NCBI GenBank assembly: GCA_027186245.1
Contig: CP114490.1
Coordinates: 1,441,001 to 1,505,000 of the forward strand
DNA from: Coriaria nepalensis
Lineage: Eukaryota; Streptophyta; Magnoliopsida; Cucurbitales; Coriariaceae
Direction of reading: 5' to 3'
DNA length: 64,000 nucleotides
Shown: one piece after another, positions 26,434 through 38,778 of the stretch
Layout of the letters: every line of letters begins with the position of its first letter
Numbering within the stretch: the stretch's first letter is position 1
Made by a program: the position numbers and the translations under genes
The notes under the pieces: generated by a model
The model's input: the letters and a program-made list of their open reading frames with translations, nothing else
Database searches by the model: none
What the model was told of the DNA's origin: nothing

Positions 26434-27023
26434 ATGGTATATGTGCTTGTTGATTCTCTCCACTATTCTTCTCATGAGCCAAACTGCATGTTGAAAAAAA
26501 CTTCTACTTAAAAAGCCAATTTATATACAACCCCACTTCTGCGAGAAAGATGATTGATCCAATAGATAATTCGACATATTGAACTAATCCTCAAACATAA
26601 TTATGTTCAAGCTTGAGCACTAATCGGGAGTTGATGTCATGATCATGTAAACAAGTTCGTAAAGATTAAGAATGAATGGATTAATTAATGACACCTTAAA
26701 CAAATTATCCACCTCTCTCTCTCTCTCTCTCTCTCATTGGGTGGGTTCTGGATTAGACTCTTTTAAGGAATATGTCATGTATCCGTAAACCCTAACTATA
26801 ACCAGCTGATTATTGTATTTGCCGGTAGTTGTCTTGTAACCCAAAACGCCATAATTACTACAACCATGAATGAGAAGAATGGATGGGAAAAAAAAAAATC
26901 ATAATAATAATAAACCAAGATAATGAGGCAAAAAAACTGGCCAAACCTTCTTTCTGTTTTTGATGTTGGTTAAATTGTACTTTCTCTATATTCAATACTA
27001 TAGTATATAAACATATGATGTAT
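26434..27023. other. Junction between truncated esterase and PP2C gene
   Basis: Non-coding. A CT run lies at 26713-26735 and a telo-box-like AAACCCTAA near 26788. The expected 3' exons of the esterase are absent. The right end is PP2C 3' UTR. Confidence 0.6.
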
Positions 27024-29198
27024 TTACACAAATGAACGCCATATTCTTCCTTCAAGTGAGATAATGATGACGGACACGTCATCGTGGTACCTCCGCCGTT
27101 CCCCTTGTGGGATATCCAGCAACTCATGGAAGTCGATACCTGAGAGGACAATTACCAGACTACCTTAAGTTCACTAGTTCTTACTTAGTGAGATAAAATA
27201 TTCAAAAAATGCTTAATTGATTGGGATCAGTTACCAGCCTTCCTTGCTGCTCTAAACAGCAACTCCTCAATGAGATGCTGAGCAGGATCCCCTTCTGGAA
27301 ATGAAGAGATGAAGGACTCCACTTCGGCAACCGCTTCCTCATTTGTGAAGTATTGGTAGAGCCCGTCGGATGATAGTATCAAAAACTGGTCGGTGGGACC
27401 CAGTTTATGGTGAAAGAGAGATGGATTACAGGTGATATAAGGAGAGGTTCCCACATAGTCTATTCTGAACATTTCTAGTAGTGCATCGTTCCATTTTGGC
27501 TGCAATTACAAAATGTCAAGTAGTGTTCTACTTCATGTGAGAAACATATAAGTACATACAACATAACTCAATAGACGACCTGTTTGAGAAAACCGGCTCC
27601 AAAAGCTCGGGTGATTTTCAGATAGCCCTTTACTCTATCATTCATTACTGCAGAAGAGTCGTCCTCATGTTCATTCTTAATTCTCTGCACTTCCTGAAAT
27701 TGAAAAATGATCCCCAATTCATGCAAATCTTATAATGCAATCCAACAAAGGGGGAAAGAAACTGTAAGACATAATAATAAATTATTACCTCTTCGACATT
27801 TGTGCTATGATCAATAGTAAGTTGAACGGAAGTCAAGTTAGCCGACCCATAGAATTCAACTCCGTTCAACGATTCATATATCCGTAGACTCCCTTCATTG
27901 ATCCGATCATGGTCTCTGTAAGGCTTACCGAGCCCATAATCGGGTTCGAGTTGTTGGGCTAGAATGGCCCGACTATCTCCTACATTCATTAAATAAACAT
28001 CTTCTCCTTTCATTAACATCACCAAAACACAGGAGCCCATTAAAGCCAGCTCTGGATTATCCATAACCATCTTATCTGCACTCTCTAAATATGCTTCCTC
28101 TGTTTGCGCCAACGCTCGAGACAGAGCATTTAATACTTCCGAATTACTCAACGAACTACTTCCCCTTTCCCATTCACACTTCCAAATCTTCTCACTCCCT
28201 TTCCTCACCAGGGTTCGATCGGATTCTACCGTGGAATTCGAATTGGAGGAATTGGTCGAGGAAGTAGTAGCGGTCGAATAGGATTTATCGTTCCAGAGTT
28301 TATCCTTGAGCTCTCTGTGAACAGAGGAATAGAGATTGGCAAGTAGATAATCAGGAGCATCTGGGCCGTTGAATCCATCATAAATCCCAACAAAAACCCA
28401 ACCATTTTCCTCTGAAATCACGACGTGAATTCTGTCTTCCCCTGCTTTTCCTTGCGCCCATTGTAGACCTAGTTCTTCATTCTCAGCAAAGCTCACATGG
28501 CTGTTTAAATTCACACTGTTCTGAACATCTACATGCTCTGAATCCGGTTCGTTACTCAAAACGATCGGTTTATTACCTAGTGTTAGGGTTCTTGAAATCG
28601 CTCCTTTCAAATTCCGAATCAAGCTGCGTTTTTTGGGTTTGGGTTTATTAGTTAAGCTCCTCTGTAACTTGTCGGACTTCTCGAAGGCCCCTTTTTCAAT
28701 CGGGCCGGAATATGAACCGCGATCGATTGGGCCTGAAGCAAAGCCTCGTTCGAACGGGCCTGATAAGAATCCTCTGTTATCAAGCGGGCCGGAGCCCGGA
28801 ATCATACCGCCTGAGTATCCGGAAAATGAATGTCGAGGAACGGGTTGGAGAGGGATCGAAGCGAAGGAATTGGAGCAGTCGAAAGCGGCGGCTCGATCGA
28901 AGGTAGTACTGTAGGGATAGAGGTCGGCGAGAGAGGTGGAGAGGGGAGTGGAAGCGTTGGCGCTGACGGAGGCGCCGGAGATTGTTCGGAACGTCGTCGT
29001 TGCGGCGTCTTCTAGCTCGGAGAAAATTCTGGTCGAGGTTGAGGATGATAGTCGTGCCGGTTCAGGTCGGATGTAGCAGAATGAGTGGCCCAAACCTTCG
29101 TGGAAAGGGTCCGACAGGATCACGGCGATGTCGTGTCGGCTGGAGATTTCTCCCGCGCCGGCGAAGCAGTGACCGATTTTTCCGAAACTGTTTCCCAT
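27024..29198 (-). CDS. POLTERGEIST-like protein phosphatase 2C (PLL2/PLL3-type)
   Basis: Mg/Mn-dependent Ser/Thr phosphatase; POL/PLL members act at the plasma membrane in meristem signalling. Four exons on the minus strand: 29198-27789, 27693-27580, 27499-27235, 27139-27024, giving 634 residues. It starts [14 protein letters not shown], a myristoylation/acylation-type N-terminus as in POL/PLL. The family segment [16 protein letters not shown] and a Gly/Pro-rich stretch follow. Catalytic motifs: GEDRIHVV (about residue 253), [27 protein letters not shown] (about 408), [31 protein letters not shown] and the C-terminal [14 protein letters not shown] long Ser/Asn insert splits the phosphatase core, as is usual in this clade. 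All metal-binding Asp positions I can place are kept. A GA repeat (29302-29329) lies in its 5' leader. Intact. Confidence 0.93.
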
Positions 29199-30341
29199 TT
29201 TTGAGCTTCTGTACTACTATTTATAAATGGGTGAAACCGGATTTGGAATTTGATTCTGTTTTACAATTTGATCTGATTGCTCATGGCAACATACAGAGAC
29301 GGAGAGAGAGAGAGAGAGAGAGAGAGAGCGATCAGAAGAGAGGTGGAGGAGTTGACTTTGGACTTTGGAGGAGGGCTTCCAGAATTCAGCTTTGTTCGTT
29401 TGTTGCTTTTCTTAAAGAAAAATAATAATTCATGCAATAAAAAAGTGGCTATATGGCATTGTTTTTGTATTTTATAGGAGCGTCAGGCGTTGACAAATGA
29501 TCTGGAGAAAAGTGGGGAGGGTTTGAGACTTTTTGAAGATTGTAATAGCGCGTGGGAAATTGTAAGAAAAAAAAACATGAATTACTCTGGTAATTGATAA
29601 TAAACTCCTCGAATAATTATTAAAAAAAAGTCAAACATATACTTTTTATTCTATAAAACTACTTATTGTTATAATCTCATCCAAAAATCAATCATTTTTA
29701 TTTTTAACCATGCAAATGCAGATCGGGATTCGCAATGTTGTTGTCAAGCATATGTCACGCAGCCCAGCCCAGCCCAGCCCAGTCCACCAGGCATCAAGCC
29801 ATCCATCTCATATGACTCGAAGTGAAACGACAGGTTTTTTAATCTTTTTTAATTTTACGACGTGTCGTCTCTCTTCTCGCTTATCTTTTTCCAACAAAAA
29901 CCGTTCATGTGGTCGTTAAAATCAGTTAAAAACTACAAGTTTCAAAACAAATATAAACAAATTACAAAGAGCGAGAGAATTTAAGGACCAGAGAAAATCA
30001 CATCGCGTTCCGAAAATTTTGGATGTTCACTTTCTCTTAAGACTCTGCAATAAGCGCCATGATTCTCAATTCAGAACCACCTCATTCTTCTCTATAAGGT
30101 AAAAAATTTCTTCCTTATTTCTTCTGGTGTGCCAATTATTTTCGTTCTTCCTTTTGGCGATGGTAAGAATTAATATATGATTTACAGAATTAGGGGTGGT
30201 TTTTGCCTTGGTTTCTGTAAATTTCCGATACAGGAAGTGAGCAGGATGGAGATGGTGAATGACGTGAGAAATTGGTACATGAATTAGGGATCGAAGACTG
30301 TTTGGCAGCCGAGAATATCGGCAATTTGAATTTTCCGAGTT
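29199..30341. other. Shared upstream region of divergent PP2C and TRM32-like genes
   Basis: Holds both 5' leaders. A GA repeat is at 29302-29329 and about four CAGCC units at 29758-29783. No coding gene is recognised. Confidence 0.6.
29302..29329. repeat. GA dinucleotide microsatellite
   Basis: About 14 GA units (CT in the sense of the minus-strand PP2C leader). Confidence 0.9.
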
Positions 30342-33073
30342 ATGGGAAAGGAATTGGCAGAGAAGCAACCTAGTATCAACCTTGAGAATGGACCTGGATG
30401 TGTGTGGGGCATTCTTCATATCATTAAGTACGATGGCTGGCGTGCTAGCAATAAAAAGTCACCTCGTACAAGAAAAGGCAGTGTTGAAACTCCGGAATCT
30501 GCAGAAAATTTTGATTCTCATAATGTAAGTGCATAATGAGGTCTAATAGTCGTAATACAATTTTCAGATTTTATCTTTTAAGAAATGATTGTGAAGTTTG
30601 TAGTTGTCAATGAAGATAAAATATAGATAGGAAGTATCTAACGGAAAGTTTAATCAGGTTGGAGAGAAAAGTACGTCGTCGAAACATTCTGTGACATCTC
30701 GAATAAAGGCCATGGTTTCTGATGAGATTTATAAAAAGAAGGGCAAACATCGGAGAAGTTCAAGCTCTCCTGCACGATCCTTGACTAGAACGGAATCCAT
30801 TCACCGTCTCAAATGTTCAGATTTAGATTTCTTAGCTGATTCAGCACTACTCGGAGGAGAAGAAGAAGCTTCCGCAAATGTTCCACAGAATAATGAAATC
30901 TCACGATCAGCATTGAAATCCCACGAGAAACCATTCACTGACAAAAAGTCCAGTAATTTATCAAGCCAAATAGGCGAAAATCAGAAACAACCCATGGAGA
31001 ATAACCAGAAGCCTGTTTCCAAACAGTTGAATGCTGGAAAGGAAGGTATGTTGGAGCAAAAATCGATAGATGTCAAGGACCTGGCTGGAGATGGTTCAGT
31101 CTACCATACAAAAGAGTTTCTTGATGCTTTAGCAGTTATAAATGCAAACAAGGAGTTATTATTAACAATTTTGCTAGATCCCGCCTCTACTTTAGCCAAT
31201 CGTGTTAGCAATCAGCAAGCTTTTGGTGCAAGAATGGGATTAACCAAGTCCCGGACTTTCCCTTTACACGGCTCATCAGAAAGATCAAGTAACAGGCTCA
31301 AACAGAAGCAGGACGAATCTGGGATTCCAGCGGAAATGGAAGGAAAATTGAAAAATGTAAATCAGCCTGAAAGTTCATCTAGGTCGAGATTCTCTTTAGA
31401 TCTCAGTGAACCGTCAATGCCAACAGTTGCTGAGTGTAATAAAATAGGTCAATATCTAAAGTCAAACCAAGCAATGGGTGATATTGCTGATTCTTCTTCC
31501 CTAAGCTCAGCTCGATATATGAACATGAAGGGCGAAAATCTAACAGCAATTAGTCGATTCAAGGATCTTAGAAAGAAAATAAAGTATGTTATAAAGGAGA
31601 GCAAGCAAGAGAGGCGCAGGATTACCATGGATGGCCTTCTTCACAAAATTCCTCCAGGTCAAGGATTTTCAAAGGACACTGTAAATCAAGATATCCCGAG
31701 AAGTAGTTTTTCAGGTGATCAGTCAGTTTCTTGGCTAAACAAGAGCGGACTGCATCAGATGAATAGAACGCCATCTCTTAAGGTATCCTTGAATAGATAC
31801 TGTCAATTGTATGAGACTAGTTTCAATAAAGAAGGTAAGAATTACATCTATGAGGGATCAAAACTGAGATCGGAAGATACAAATGTGCCCATCGTGACTA
31901 CTCTGAAACATCTCGGACGGATTCTTTCCTTGAATGATCTCGAATCTTACTCTGATCCAAGTGGGGTCTCTTTCGATTCTCTTTCTTCTTGGACTACAAT
32001 TAGAACTTCTGAAGATGCTAGTGTTTGCTTGGGAAGTAATTCTGATGCGAACAAGTCTCCATGCCTCCCTGTAGATGATGCAGTAAGTAGTAGTAAAGAA
32101 AGATTGGTAGAAGTTAGTGAAAACGATTCAGGTATTAAAGATGAAGAACAACAAATGCCAGTAGCAAGTGATACAGAACAAGATGATTTGAGTTCGGCTG
32201 TTGTTGATAATTTGGACCAGTCTGGAGCTCAAGAGAGTCATTATGAGCAAACAAGTGAAATGATTCGTGAACCAGAGAAAGCAAGTTCAGTTCAGGCCAA
32301 TGATCTATCAGAAGGTCAGTTACTGACTCTCCTCTTTCATGCACATATTCGCCAAATTATTTGCTTTTATATTTTGTGAAAGATGTTTTATATATACGGA
32401 TCTTGTTAATACAGAGGCAGGTATGGAGTCAAAGGAAGGAATGGAAAACGAACAGGATAATTTAACCAAGAAACAATATGAATCTGGGATTGAGGCAGAA
32501 GTTGATGAAAAAGGAAGAATTTGGCCCCAGTTTCCACATTTAGAGGTGGCTGCAAAAGACATAGCTGAATTCAATTATGTGAAGGACGTACTAGAGCTAT
32601 CTGGTTTGAGTCGAACCGGGTCCTTAGAAATATGGCATTCTGATGAACAGCCAGTTGATCCATCAATATACGAGGAAGTAGAAGGGTGCTGTGGTATTGA
32701 TCCTGATAGTAGTGGAAATGAAGAAGATGGTAATCATTTGCTTTTATTCGATCTAATCAACGAAGTACTAGTGGAGATTTATGGAAGGTCATATAGCTAC
32801 TGTCCAATGGTATTATCGTCTCTTTCACGGATCAGACCGTTGCCTACGAGATGCCATGTTTTGAAGGAAGTGTGGGGGCTTGTTAGCTGGTACTTGAGCT
32901 TCACTCCACAGGTTATTGAATCTGTTGATCATGTGGTGAGTAGAGATTTAGCCAAAGATGATGGGTGGTTGAATCTGCAATTTCATTCTGAATGTGCTGG
33001 AATTGAGCTTGAGGACTTGATTTTTGATGATCTGTTAGAGGAAGTCATCTGCACTACTTTCGAGTTGAGTTGA
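30342..33073 (+). CDS. DUF4378 protein, TON1-recruiting-motif (TRM32-like) family
   Basis: Three exons, 30342-30524, 30658-32314 and 32415-33073, encode 832 residues. The N-terminus has NGPGCVWGILHIIKYDGW, a conserved opening of TRM32-like proteins. The middle is long, polar and Ser-rich with short conserved islands (IKAMVSDEIYKKK, and a region around YHTKEFLDALAVINANKELL resembling DUF3741). The C-terminal 170 residues are a DUF4378 domain: FNYVKDVLELSGLSR, LLLFDLINEVLVEIYGRS, VWGLVSWYL and LEDLIFDDLLEEVI. TRM proteins tether TON1/TON2-PP2A to microtubule arrays; that role is inferred from the family only. The true start is the ATG at 30342; the frame visible in exon 2 alone lacks the conserved N-terminus. 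From memory, the Arabidopsis neighbour of PLL2 and MT2B is of this type. Confidence 0.85.
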
Positions 33074-33264
33074 GGTAAGCCTCTCCTCCTGCTTCTTTTG
33101 CAAGGGGTAGAAAAACATATTCCCTTCCATTTTTGCTTGTTCATTCATTCATTCATATATATAATTTTGCTCTTTTGTAATTCTAATATGATATTACCTG
33201 ATTTTAGAAGCAAACAAATGAAGAATAAAATGACAGTATTTGTAGGTGTACTGTATTTGAAACA

Positions 33265-33339
33265 GCCCATCTAGGTCGGTTGGTAGATCGCAAGTCTCTT
33301 AACCTTGTGGTCAAGGGTTTGTGAACCCCACGGTGGGCG
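33265..33339 (+). pseudogene. Decayed tRNA-Lys(CTT)
   Basis: A 75-base stretch aligns along its whole length with plant tRNA-Lys(CTT). The acceptor stem is fully paired (GCCCATC with GGTGGGC). The D stem pairs with one wobble, and the anticodon loop CTCTTAA carries CTT. Defects: a T-C mismatch at the base of the anticodon stem, a two-base insertion in the T arm that destroys the GTTCGA B-box, and a changed A-box. No RNA polymerase III T run directly follows. A tRNA relic or SINE head is more likely than a working gene. Confidence 0.75.
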
Positions 33340-33927
33340 TCTTTCTTTTGTATAGTTTCCTCAACTTGAGCTGATTTGTATTTCTACCATTCCTCAAGGA
33401 CTAACATGAAAATTATTATTATTATTATTATTATTTTCTTTCTTGGTATGCATTTTGGGTGGAGGGAAAGTTGAATTCCAAGAGAGAATAAAAGGAGGAA
33501 TTGAAAAGGATTCTGCAGTTCACGTCAGACGGAGGAGGTTGATTAAGGGCCCACCAGAAGAACTAAATTGTAATCTTTGTATAGTTTTTAAGTCAATTGT
33601 GTTCATTTGTTTTTTTGACTACCCGCTCTCTCTTTTTGCATATAAGCCCATCAGTGACAAAAAGACTAGAGAGAGAGAGAGCCGCAATAGTGTCAAGGCA
33701 AGTGTACCTCACACGTGCATCTTCGCAGATAAGCATCACCTCCTCTTGTTCCTTCCCGGCGACTGTAGATTTCACAGAATGGTAGCATTATATTTTTATA
33801 ATATAAACATACAAAATAATTTATATCATTATATTTAATAAATTTATAACAACTTAAATGATATCCAACGAGAGTAGTTCAAGATATTTAGGTCCCATGC
33901 ACGTTGATATGTATCAACTCGATCGAT

Positions 33928-33935
33928 ACACGTGT
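33928..33935 (+). promoter_or_regulatory. G-box-like ACACGTGT element
   Basis: Palindromic CACGTG core about 40 bases upstream of the TATA box of the metallothionein gene; bZIP/bHLH factors bind such cores. Function is inferred from position. Confidence 0.45.
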
Positions 33936-33970
33936 ATGGTGGATATCATTACGGTCCCCCCTCCCCGGCA

Positions 33971-33978
33971 CTATAAAT
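33971..33978 (+). promoter_or_regulatory. TATA box of the metallothionein gene
   Basis: CTATAAAT lies 122 bases upstream of the metallothionein ATG, predicting a start of transcription near 34003 and a leader of about 95 bases. Confidence 0.65.
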
Positions 33979-34099
33979 GGTGGTCGTGGCTTTCCCTTTT
34001 AACTCGTCCAAGCTTAAAAGAAGTCTTTCTTATCACTTCTCAATTCTTCTGACTTTTCCTCTCTGTTTGTTTAAAGTTTTCATCCTCCCTGAATCATTC

Positions 34100-34534
34100 A
34101 TGTCTTGCTGCGGTGGTAACTGTGGCTGTGGCTCCGCCTGCAAGTGCGGCAACGGTTGTGGAGGGTAATTATTCCCCGCTCTTTTCATTTTCAGTTTGAT
34201 TTGCGGGGGGAAGTATTTTCCCCCAATTTTTTCCTTACAATCATGAATTTAATCTGTTAAGCGTACAGATGCGGCATGTACCCTGACATGAGCTACGCAG
34301 AGAGCTCAACCACTGAGACTCTTGTCGTCGGAGTTGCTCCTAAGAAAGTGTACGTTTTCCTTTCAATTTTCCTGCTGATTTTTCCGACAAAATTACAGTC
34401 TTAGAACTGACGAGTAGGATCTGTTTGTTTTGTTTGGCAGTCACTTTGACGGATCTGAGATGAGCGTTGGGGCCGAGAACGGCGGATGCAAGTGCGGATC
34501 TAACTGCACCTGCGATCCATGCAACTGCAAATGA
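34100..34534 (+). CDS. MT2: Type 2 metallothionein
   Basis: Small Cys-rich cytosolic protein that binds Cu/Zn. Three exons, 34100-34164, 34269-34349 and 34441-34534, join in phase to 79 residues. The N-terminal metal domain [20 protein letters not shown] has the CC, C-X-C and C-X2-C pattern of plant type 2. The spacer carries [20 protein letters not shown]. The C-terminal domain is [15 protein letters not shown]. For intron 2 the donor AAAGT/GTACG gives PKKVHFDGSEM, the only join that preserves phase. Too short and too split for simple ORF finding. Expression is probably high, given the strong TATA box close upstream. Confidence 0.96.
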
Positions 34535-35230
34535 GAGCAATTATCTTCTTCGATCTCAAAAAAGAAAGCCTTCCCATATATCATAAATAATTATACGATA
34601 TGAAGATTAAGAATGTAAGAAGAAGAGATTTTCAGAGAATAAAGGGAAGCAGATGTGGCGGCGTGAATTAGTAGCCTATGGTTGGTCACGTAGATGTAGT
34701 CAACCATGGCTGCCTGCTTCAGCCTGGTGTTCTTATGACTATTTGTGTAATGATAGATAGAATGTAGTGTGTGTGAGTTTCCAGTTACCAAGTAATATGA
34801 ACTACGAAGGCTCTTTCTTATTTTTATTATTATTATTTTTTTTTTAATTCGTTTTCTCAACGTCATGGGCTTCGTGTGATTCAATTTTGTGGGGCCCGAA
34901 CTTTGTTAATGGCCCAATGAAGGATCCCACGCCTCTTTGGCCAACCTATTCGACACGTCGTTACTCATCTAAATATCTAATTGCGAGAAGTAATGATTTG
35001 GACGGTCCAGATGAAGTGGAATAGTTTCAAGCGACCGTACACCGTTAATCCGCCTTGACTGATTTGACTCCCCAGCCAACATTAATATTACCATAAACAT
35101 AAACCCCGCGCTTTTAATATTTTATTAGTTAAAAAGTATCCCCATCCGTCTTTCCTAAAATACAAACCCCCACCTTAAAACCCAACCGTTGATTCAATCG
35201 GACGGTCCACAAACCCCCGCGAAGCGTCAA

Positions 35231-35241
35231 TCCAACGGCTC
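35231..35241 (+). promoter_or_regulatory. MSA-like element (TCCAACGGCTC)
   Basis: Matches the mitosis-specific activator consensus YCYAACGGYYA at 10 of 11 positions. MYB3R proteins bind such sites, so self-regulation is possible. A second one lies at 35323-35333. Confidence 0.45.
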
Positions 35242-35322
35242 CAACAATGTTCCATATTTAACGTGGAAAACTAGAGTGCCGTTTGAGGTTCAAACTTTGG
35301 TCCTCAAACGTTTCTATAGACG

Positions 35323-35333
35323 GAACCGTTAGG
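35323..35333 (-). promoter_or_regulatory. MSA-like element on the minus strand (CCTAACGGTTC)
   Basis: Matches YCYAACGGYYA at 10 of 11 positions in reverse orientation, about 90 bases from the first site. Confidence 0.45.
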
Positions 35334-36022
35334 TGACCGTTCCATATAGGGTTTCTTTCCTCAAAAGGTTTTGGTAACGATAATTAACGGAGACGTCGGT
35401 GCTAGACCTCCCTTCTTTTCTTTTCTTTTCCTAATATTTATTTGCTTTGTACATCTTCTTCGTCTCTCTCTCCTCTCTTTCTCTCTCTGGATTTCAACGG
35501 GCGAGGATTTTTTCGAAACCAGAAAAGCTCTCTCTGGTTCTCTCTCACAGAGAGAGGTTTCTTGGTCTTCTATATAATTCGCGGTCTATTCTATATGAGC
35601 TTGACTGGGATTCCCGCCACTACTATAACATCAAGTGGTACGTTTTTTTTTTTTTCTTTCTTTCAGATAAATTTTCGGTTTTCTTCACTGTTTTTGGTTC
35701 ATCTCGCAATTTGTTTTTTATTCGACTTGCTTCTGATTTTCACCAATTTATTGGTTCCTCTTGTTGTTACTGAAAAAACCCTAGCATAGAGTCGTTATCA
35801 GATGTAATTTCGGTTCTTTGTGAATATAGATTGATCTGATAACTGGTTCTAAGATCTGGTCATGGTTTTAAGCAGTCGAGGTGGGAGGGAGGTTTGGACA
35901 ATAGTAGGGTCTCAGGGTTTTTTTAGTGGTTGAGATTTCGTTTGAGAATTATATATGTATATTAACCATATCATTCTTTTATTTGTTAGGATTTTGAGGT
36001 TTGGAGATGGTTATAGAGGCAG

Positions 36023-38529
36023 ATGGCAGAGGAGTGTTGTCTTGAGAATAAGCAAACGACGGCAGCTTCTAGCTCCTCTCTATCAGAAGTTGACGCCAGT
36101 GCAATTGTTAAATCCCCTGGAATACGTAGCCCAACATCAGAATCGCCTTCTAATAGGTACAATCTATTAAGAATTCTTATTACTTTTTGTGTTTTGTTAC
36201 TGGCATCAGTATTTGTATTGTGCTGTGTACAACTATCGATAATTGTGTTGGAGATTAAGGTGGAAATTTATTAGGATCATCCTCTAAAAAAGTTGAGGAA
36301 AATCAGCTTAATTGTGTGGATTTTGACTGGGCAGGAGGACTAGTGGCCCTATTCGGCGGGCAAAGGGTGGTTGGACTCCAGAGGAGGTATTTTTCTAGCT
36401 CTACCTGTATTACTCTATTGGTTCCAGTATTTATTACTATAGACATACTTCATAGGTTTCTTAATGGCAGGTTGGGTCGATCCAAGTTAGTGACTTGCTC
36501 ATAAAATTTAGAAAATCTTGATTTTTTATTATAGATAAGCAGCCTGTATCTTGGCTCAATAACAGGTTATTTGATTTTCAACAGGATGAGACACTAAGGA
36601 ATGCTGTTGCAGCTTTTAAGGGGAAGAGCTGGAAAAAAATAGGTTTCCCACTTTCCTGAGTTCACCCTCTTTTTTTTAATTAAATTTTATTGTTTTATTG
36701 TCTCCATAGAGTTTCTGACTGTGGTTGATTCATTGTTTATATGCAATTGGATGCAGCTGAGTTTTTCCCTTACAGATCAGAAGTGCAATGTCTGCATAGA
36801 TGGCAGAAGGTTCTCAATCCAGAACTCATCAAAGGACCATGGACACAAGAGGTAGTAGGCACTTAGTATTTACTTTCTAAATGCTATTCTTCTTTCATGC
36901 AAGTTTTTATAGACTAAATCTTTTTGTTCTTGTCTGGTTAATAGGAGGATGATAAAATCGTTGAACTGGTATCAAGATATGGGCCAACAAAATGGTCCCT
37001 GATTGCCAAGTCATTGTCTGGTCGCATTGGGAAGCAGTGCAGAGAAAGGTATGCTCTCATGTGGACTTTTCTACTGATTTTTTTGGGGTATGTAATAATG
37101 CATTTTTTTTTTCTGGGTGTCTCAAAATATGGTTCTATGGTGCACCCGGACTTGATGATTCTTGGATTCTTTAATTCCTTGTTCTGATGTTTGGTTATGA
37201 AAATCAAATCTTTAACTGAACAGAAAAGATACTTGTGATATAATTATTTCTGATTCAGGTGGCACAATCATTTGAATCCGGAAATAAAGAGGGTCGCTTG
37301 GTCAATGGAGGAGGAAATGGCCCTCATTAATGCCCATCAGATACATGGAAACAAATGGGCTAAAATAGCTAAGGTCTTACACGGAAGGTATCTTGTTTAC
37401 TTCTTTGATTTTCCTTTTGAATGGAACATGCTAGAATGACTTTATGTGTTAAAGTTAGATAAACAACCATTTATGTCTGGGTTTTAAACCTCTGCGCAGA
37501 ACTGATAATGCTATAAAGAACCACTGGAATAGCTCCATGAAAAAGAAGTTGGATTTCTATTTGGCTACTGGGAAACTTCCGGCAGTTGCTAAGAGCAGTC
37601 CTCTGAATGGTGTCAGAGATATGAATAAAACCAGTGCAACTAAAAAACCATCTGAATCAACTGGTCAAATACTGTTGGAGAATGTAGGTGCCAATTGTTT
37701 GGAAGAAGATATAAAGGACCAACTAGAATCTTCTGCAGCAATTCGAGATGTTGCTTGTTCTTCAAGTGCTCTTTTTAGCGAGTCTGCTGATTCTGAAGGT
37801 GTTGAATGCCGGCTGGGGTCTTCTAACATGGATCATCTTAGTTGCAGTAATTCAGATTCACCACAAAAGTTAGAGAATGGTGGAAGCAATTGTGAATTGA
37901 TAGATGATGATAATAAGGTGACTGGAATACCTTTGAGATTTGAGTCTCCGACATTTGGTTCGCTGCATTATGAGCCACCACAATTAGACAGTTGTGTTCA
38001 AATAAATTTAGAATATTTAGCTATGAATCGAATGCAGAGTGAACACAACTATAGTTCTACTAGATCTCCGATTAGTTTCTTCACTCCACCTTGCGTGAAG
38101 GGCACCAACATAGGTTTACAGAGTCCAGAATCCATATTGAAAATGGCTGCTAGAAGTTACCCCAATACTCCTTCCATATTTCGAAAGAGAAGGACAGAGG
38201 CTCAAAACCATCTTTCTAATAGTAAGAGGGGCAAGGTAGATGAATGTGGCGAAGAAGGAAGAATAAAAAATAGTTGTGACATGTTGGAATCTCAAGATAT
38301 GTTTGTCAAAAGTAATGGAGCTGTTGGAACTTATGGCAAAACGTGTAATGCATCTCCTCCATACCGGTTAAAATCGAAACGAACTTCCATTTTCAAGTCT
38401 GTAGAGAAACAACTGGAGTTTACATTTGACAAAGAAAAGAATGAGGGTGATACCAAGCCAATGGAAACAACTCAGACTTCTTCTACAGCTGAGGATTGCT
38501 CGCTGGGAACAAAGACAGGCATAACTTAG
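36023..38529 (+). CDS. Three-repeat MYB transcription factor (MYB3R)
   Basis: Nuclear factor controlling G2/M genes through MSA elements. Seven exons in phase: 36023-36156, 36335-36386, 36585-36642, 36757-36851, 36945-37048, 37259-37387, 37500-38529, giving 533 residues. Repeats: R1 about 55-103 (GGWTPEEDETL, SEVQCLHRWQKVL), R2 about 107-155 (KGPWTQEEDDKIVELV, GKQCRERWHNHL), R3 about 158-206 (RVAWSMEEEMALINAH, TDNAIKNHWNSSMKKK). The spaced Trp residues are all present. The C-terminal region has conserved MYB3R islands FGSLHYEPPQLDS and SPESILKMAARSYPNTPS, seen in repressor or dual-function members of the MYB3R3/5 type. The gene appears intact; position beside MT2 fits MYB3R5/MYB3R3. Confidence 0.94.
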
Positions 38530-38778
38530 AGCTTGAAACTGTGAGTTTCCAATAAACAATGTTATATTTTAGTTCTTGTCAGTCTTTGATTTCACCGTTA
38601 CATGAAACACAAACTGGTCTTTTATATTATTGGAGGAAAAACTGAATTCCACAACAACCAAACGAATCTAGTTGTCAGAGTGACAACTCTATATTTTTTC
38701 CTTGTCCTGATAATTTTTTATTGAAGGATCCTGAATGAAACATAGTACACAAATTGCATGAAAACTCTTCTTGATTAA

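Larger units (their letters stand above)
33340..34099. other. Metallothionein upstream region
   Basis: Contains an ATT repeat at about 33413-33434 and AT-rich DNA near 33790-33850, followed by the metallothionein promoter. Short ORFs around 33443-33838 show no domain and overlap the repeats. Confidence 0.55.
34535..36022. other. Metallothionein 3' UTR and MYB3R promoter/leader
   Basis: The left part is metallothionein 3' UTR. From about 34990 the sequence is rich in AACGG/CCGTT. A CT-rich leader at 35400-35637 probably forms a non-coding exon ending AAGTG/GTACG, with acceptor TTGTTAG near 35990. A short uORF begins at 35594. Confidence 0.5.

Noticed and set aside
33443..33838. 131-codon ORF upstream of metallothionein
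   Set aside because: Starts in an ATT repeat, crosses promoter-like AT-rich DNA and has no domain.
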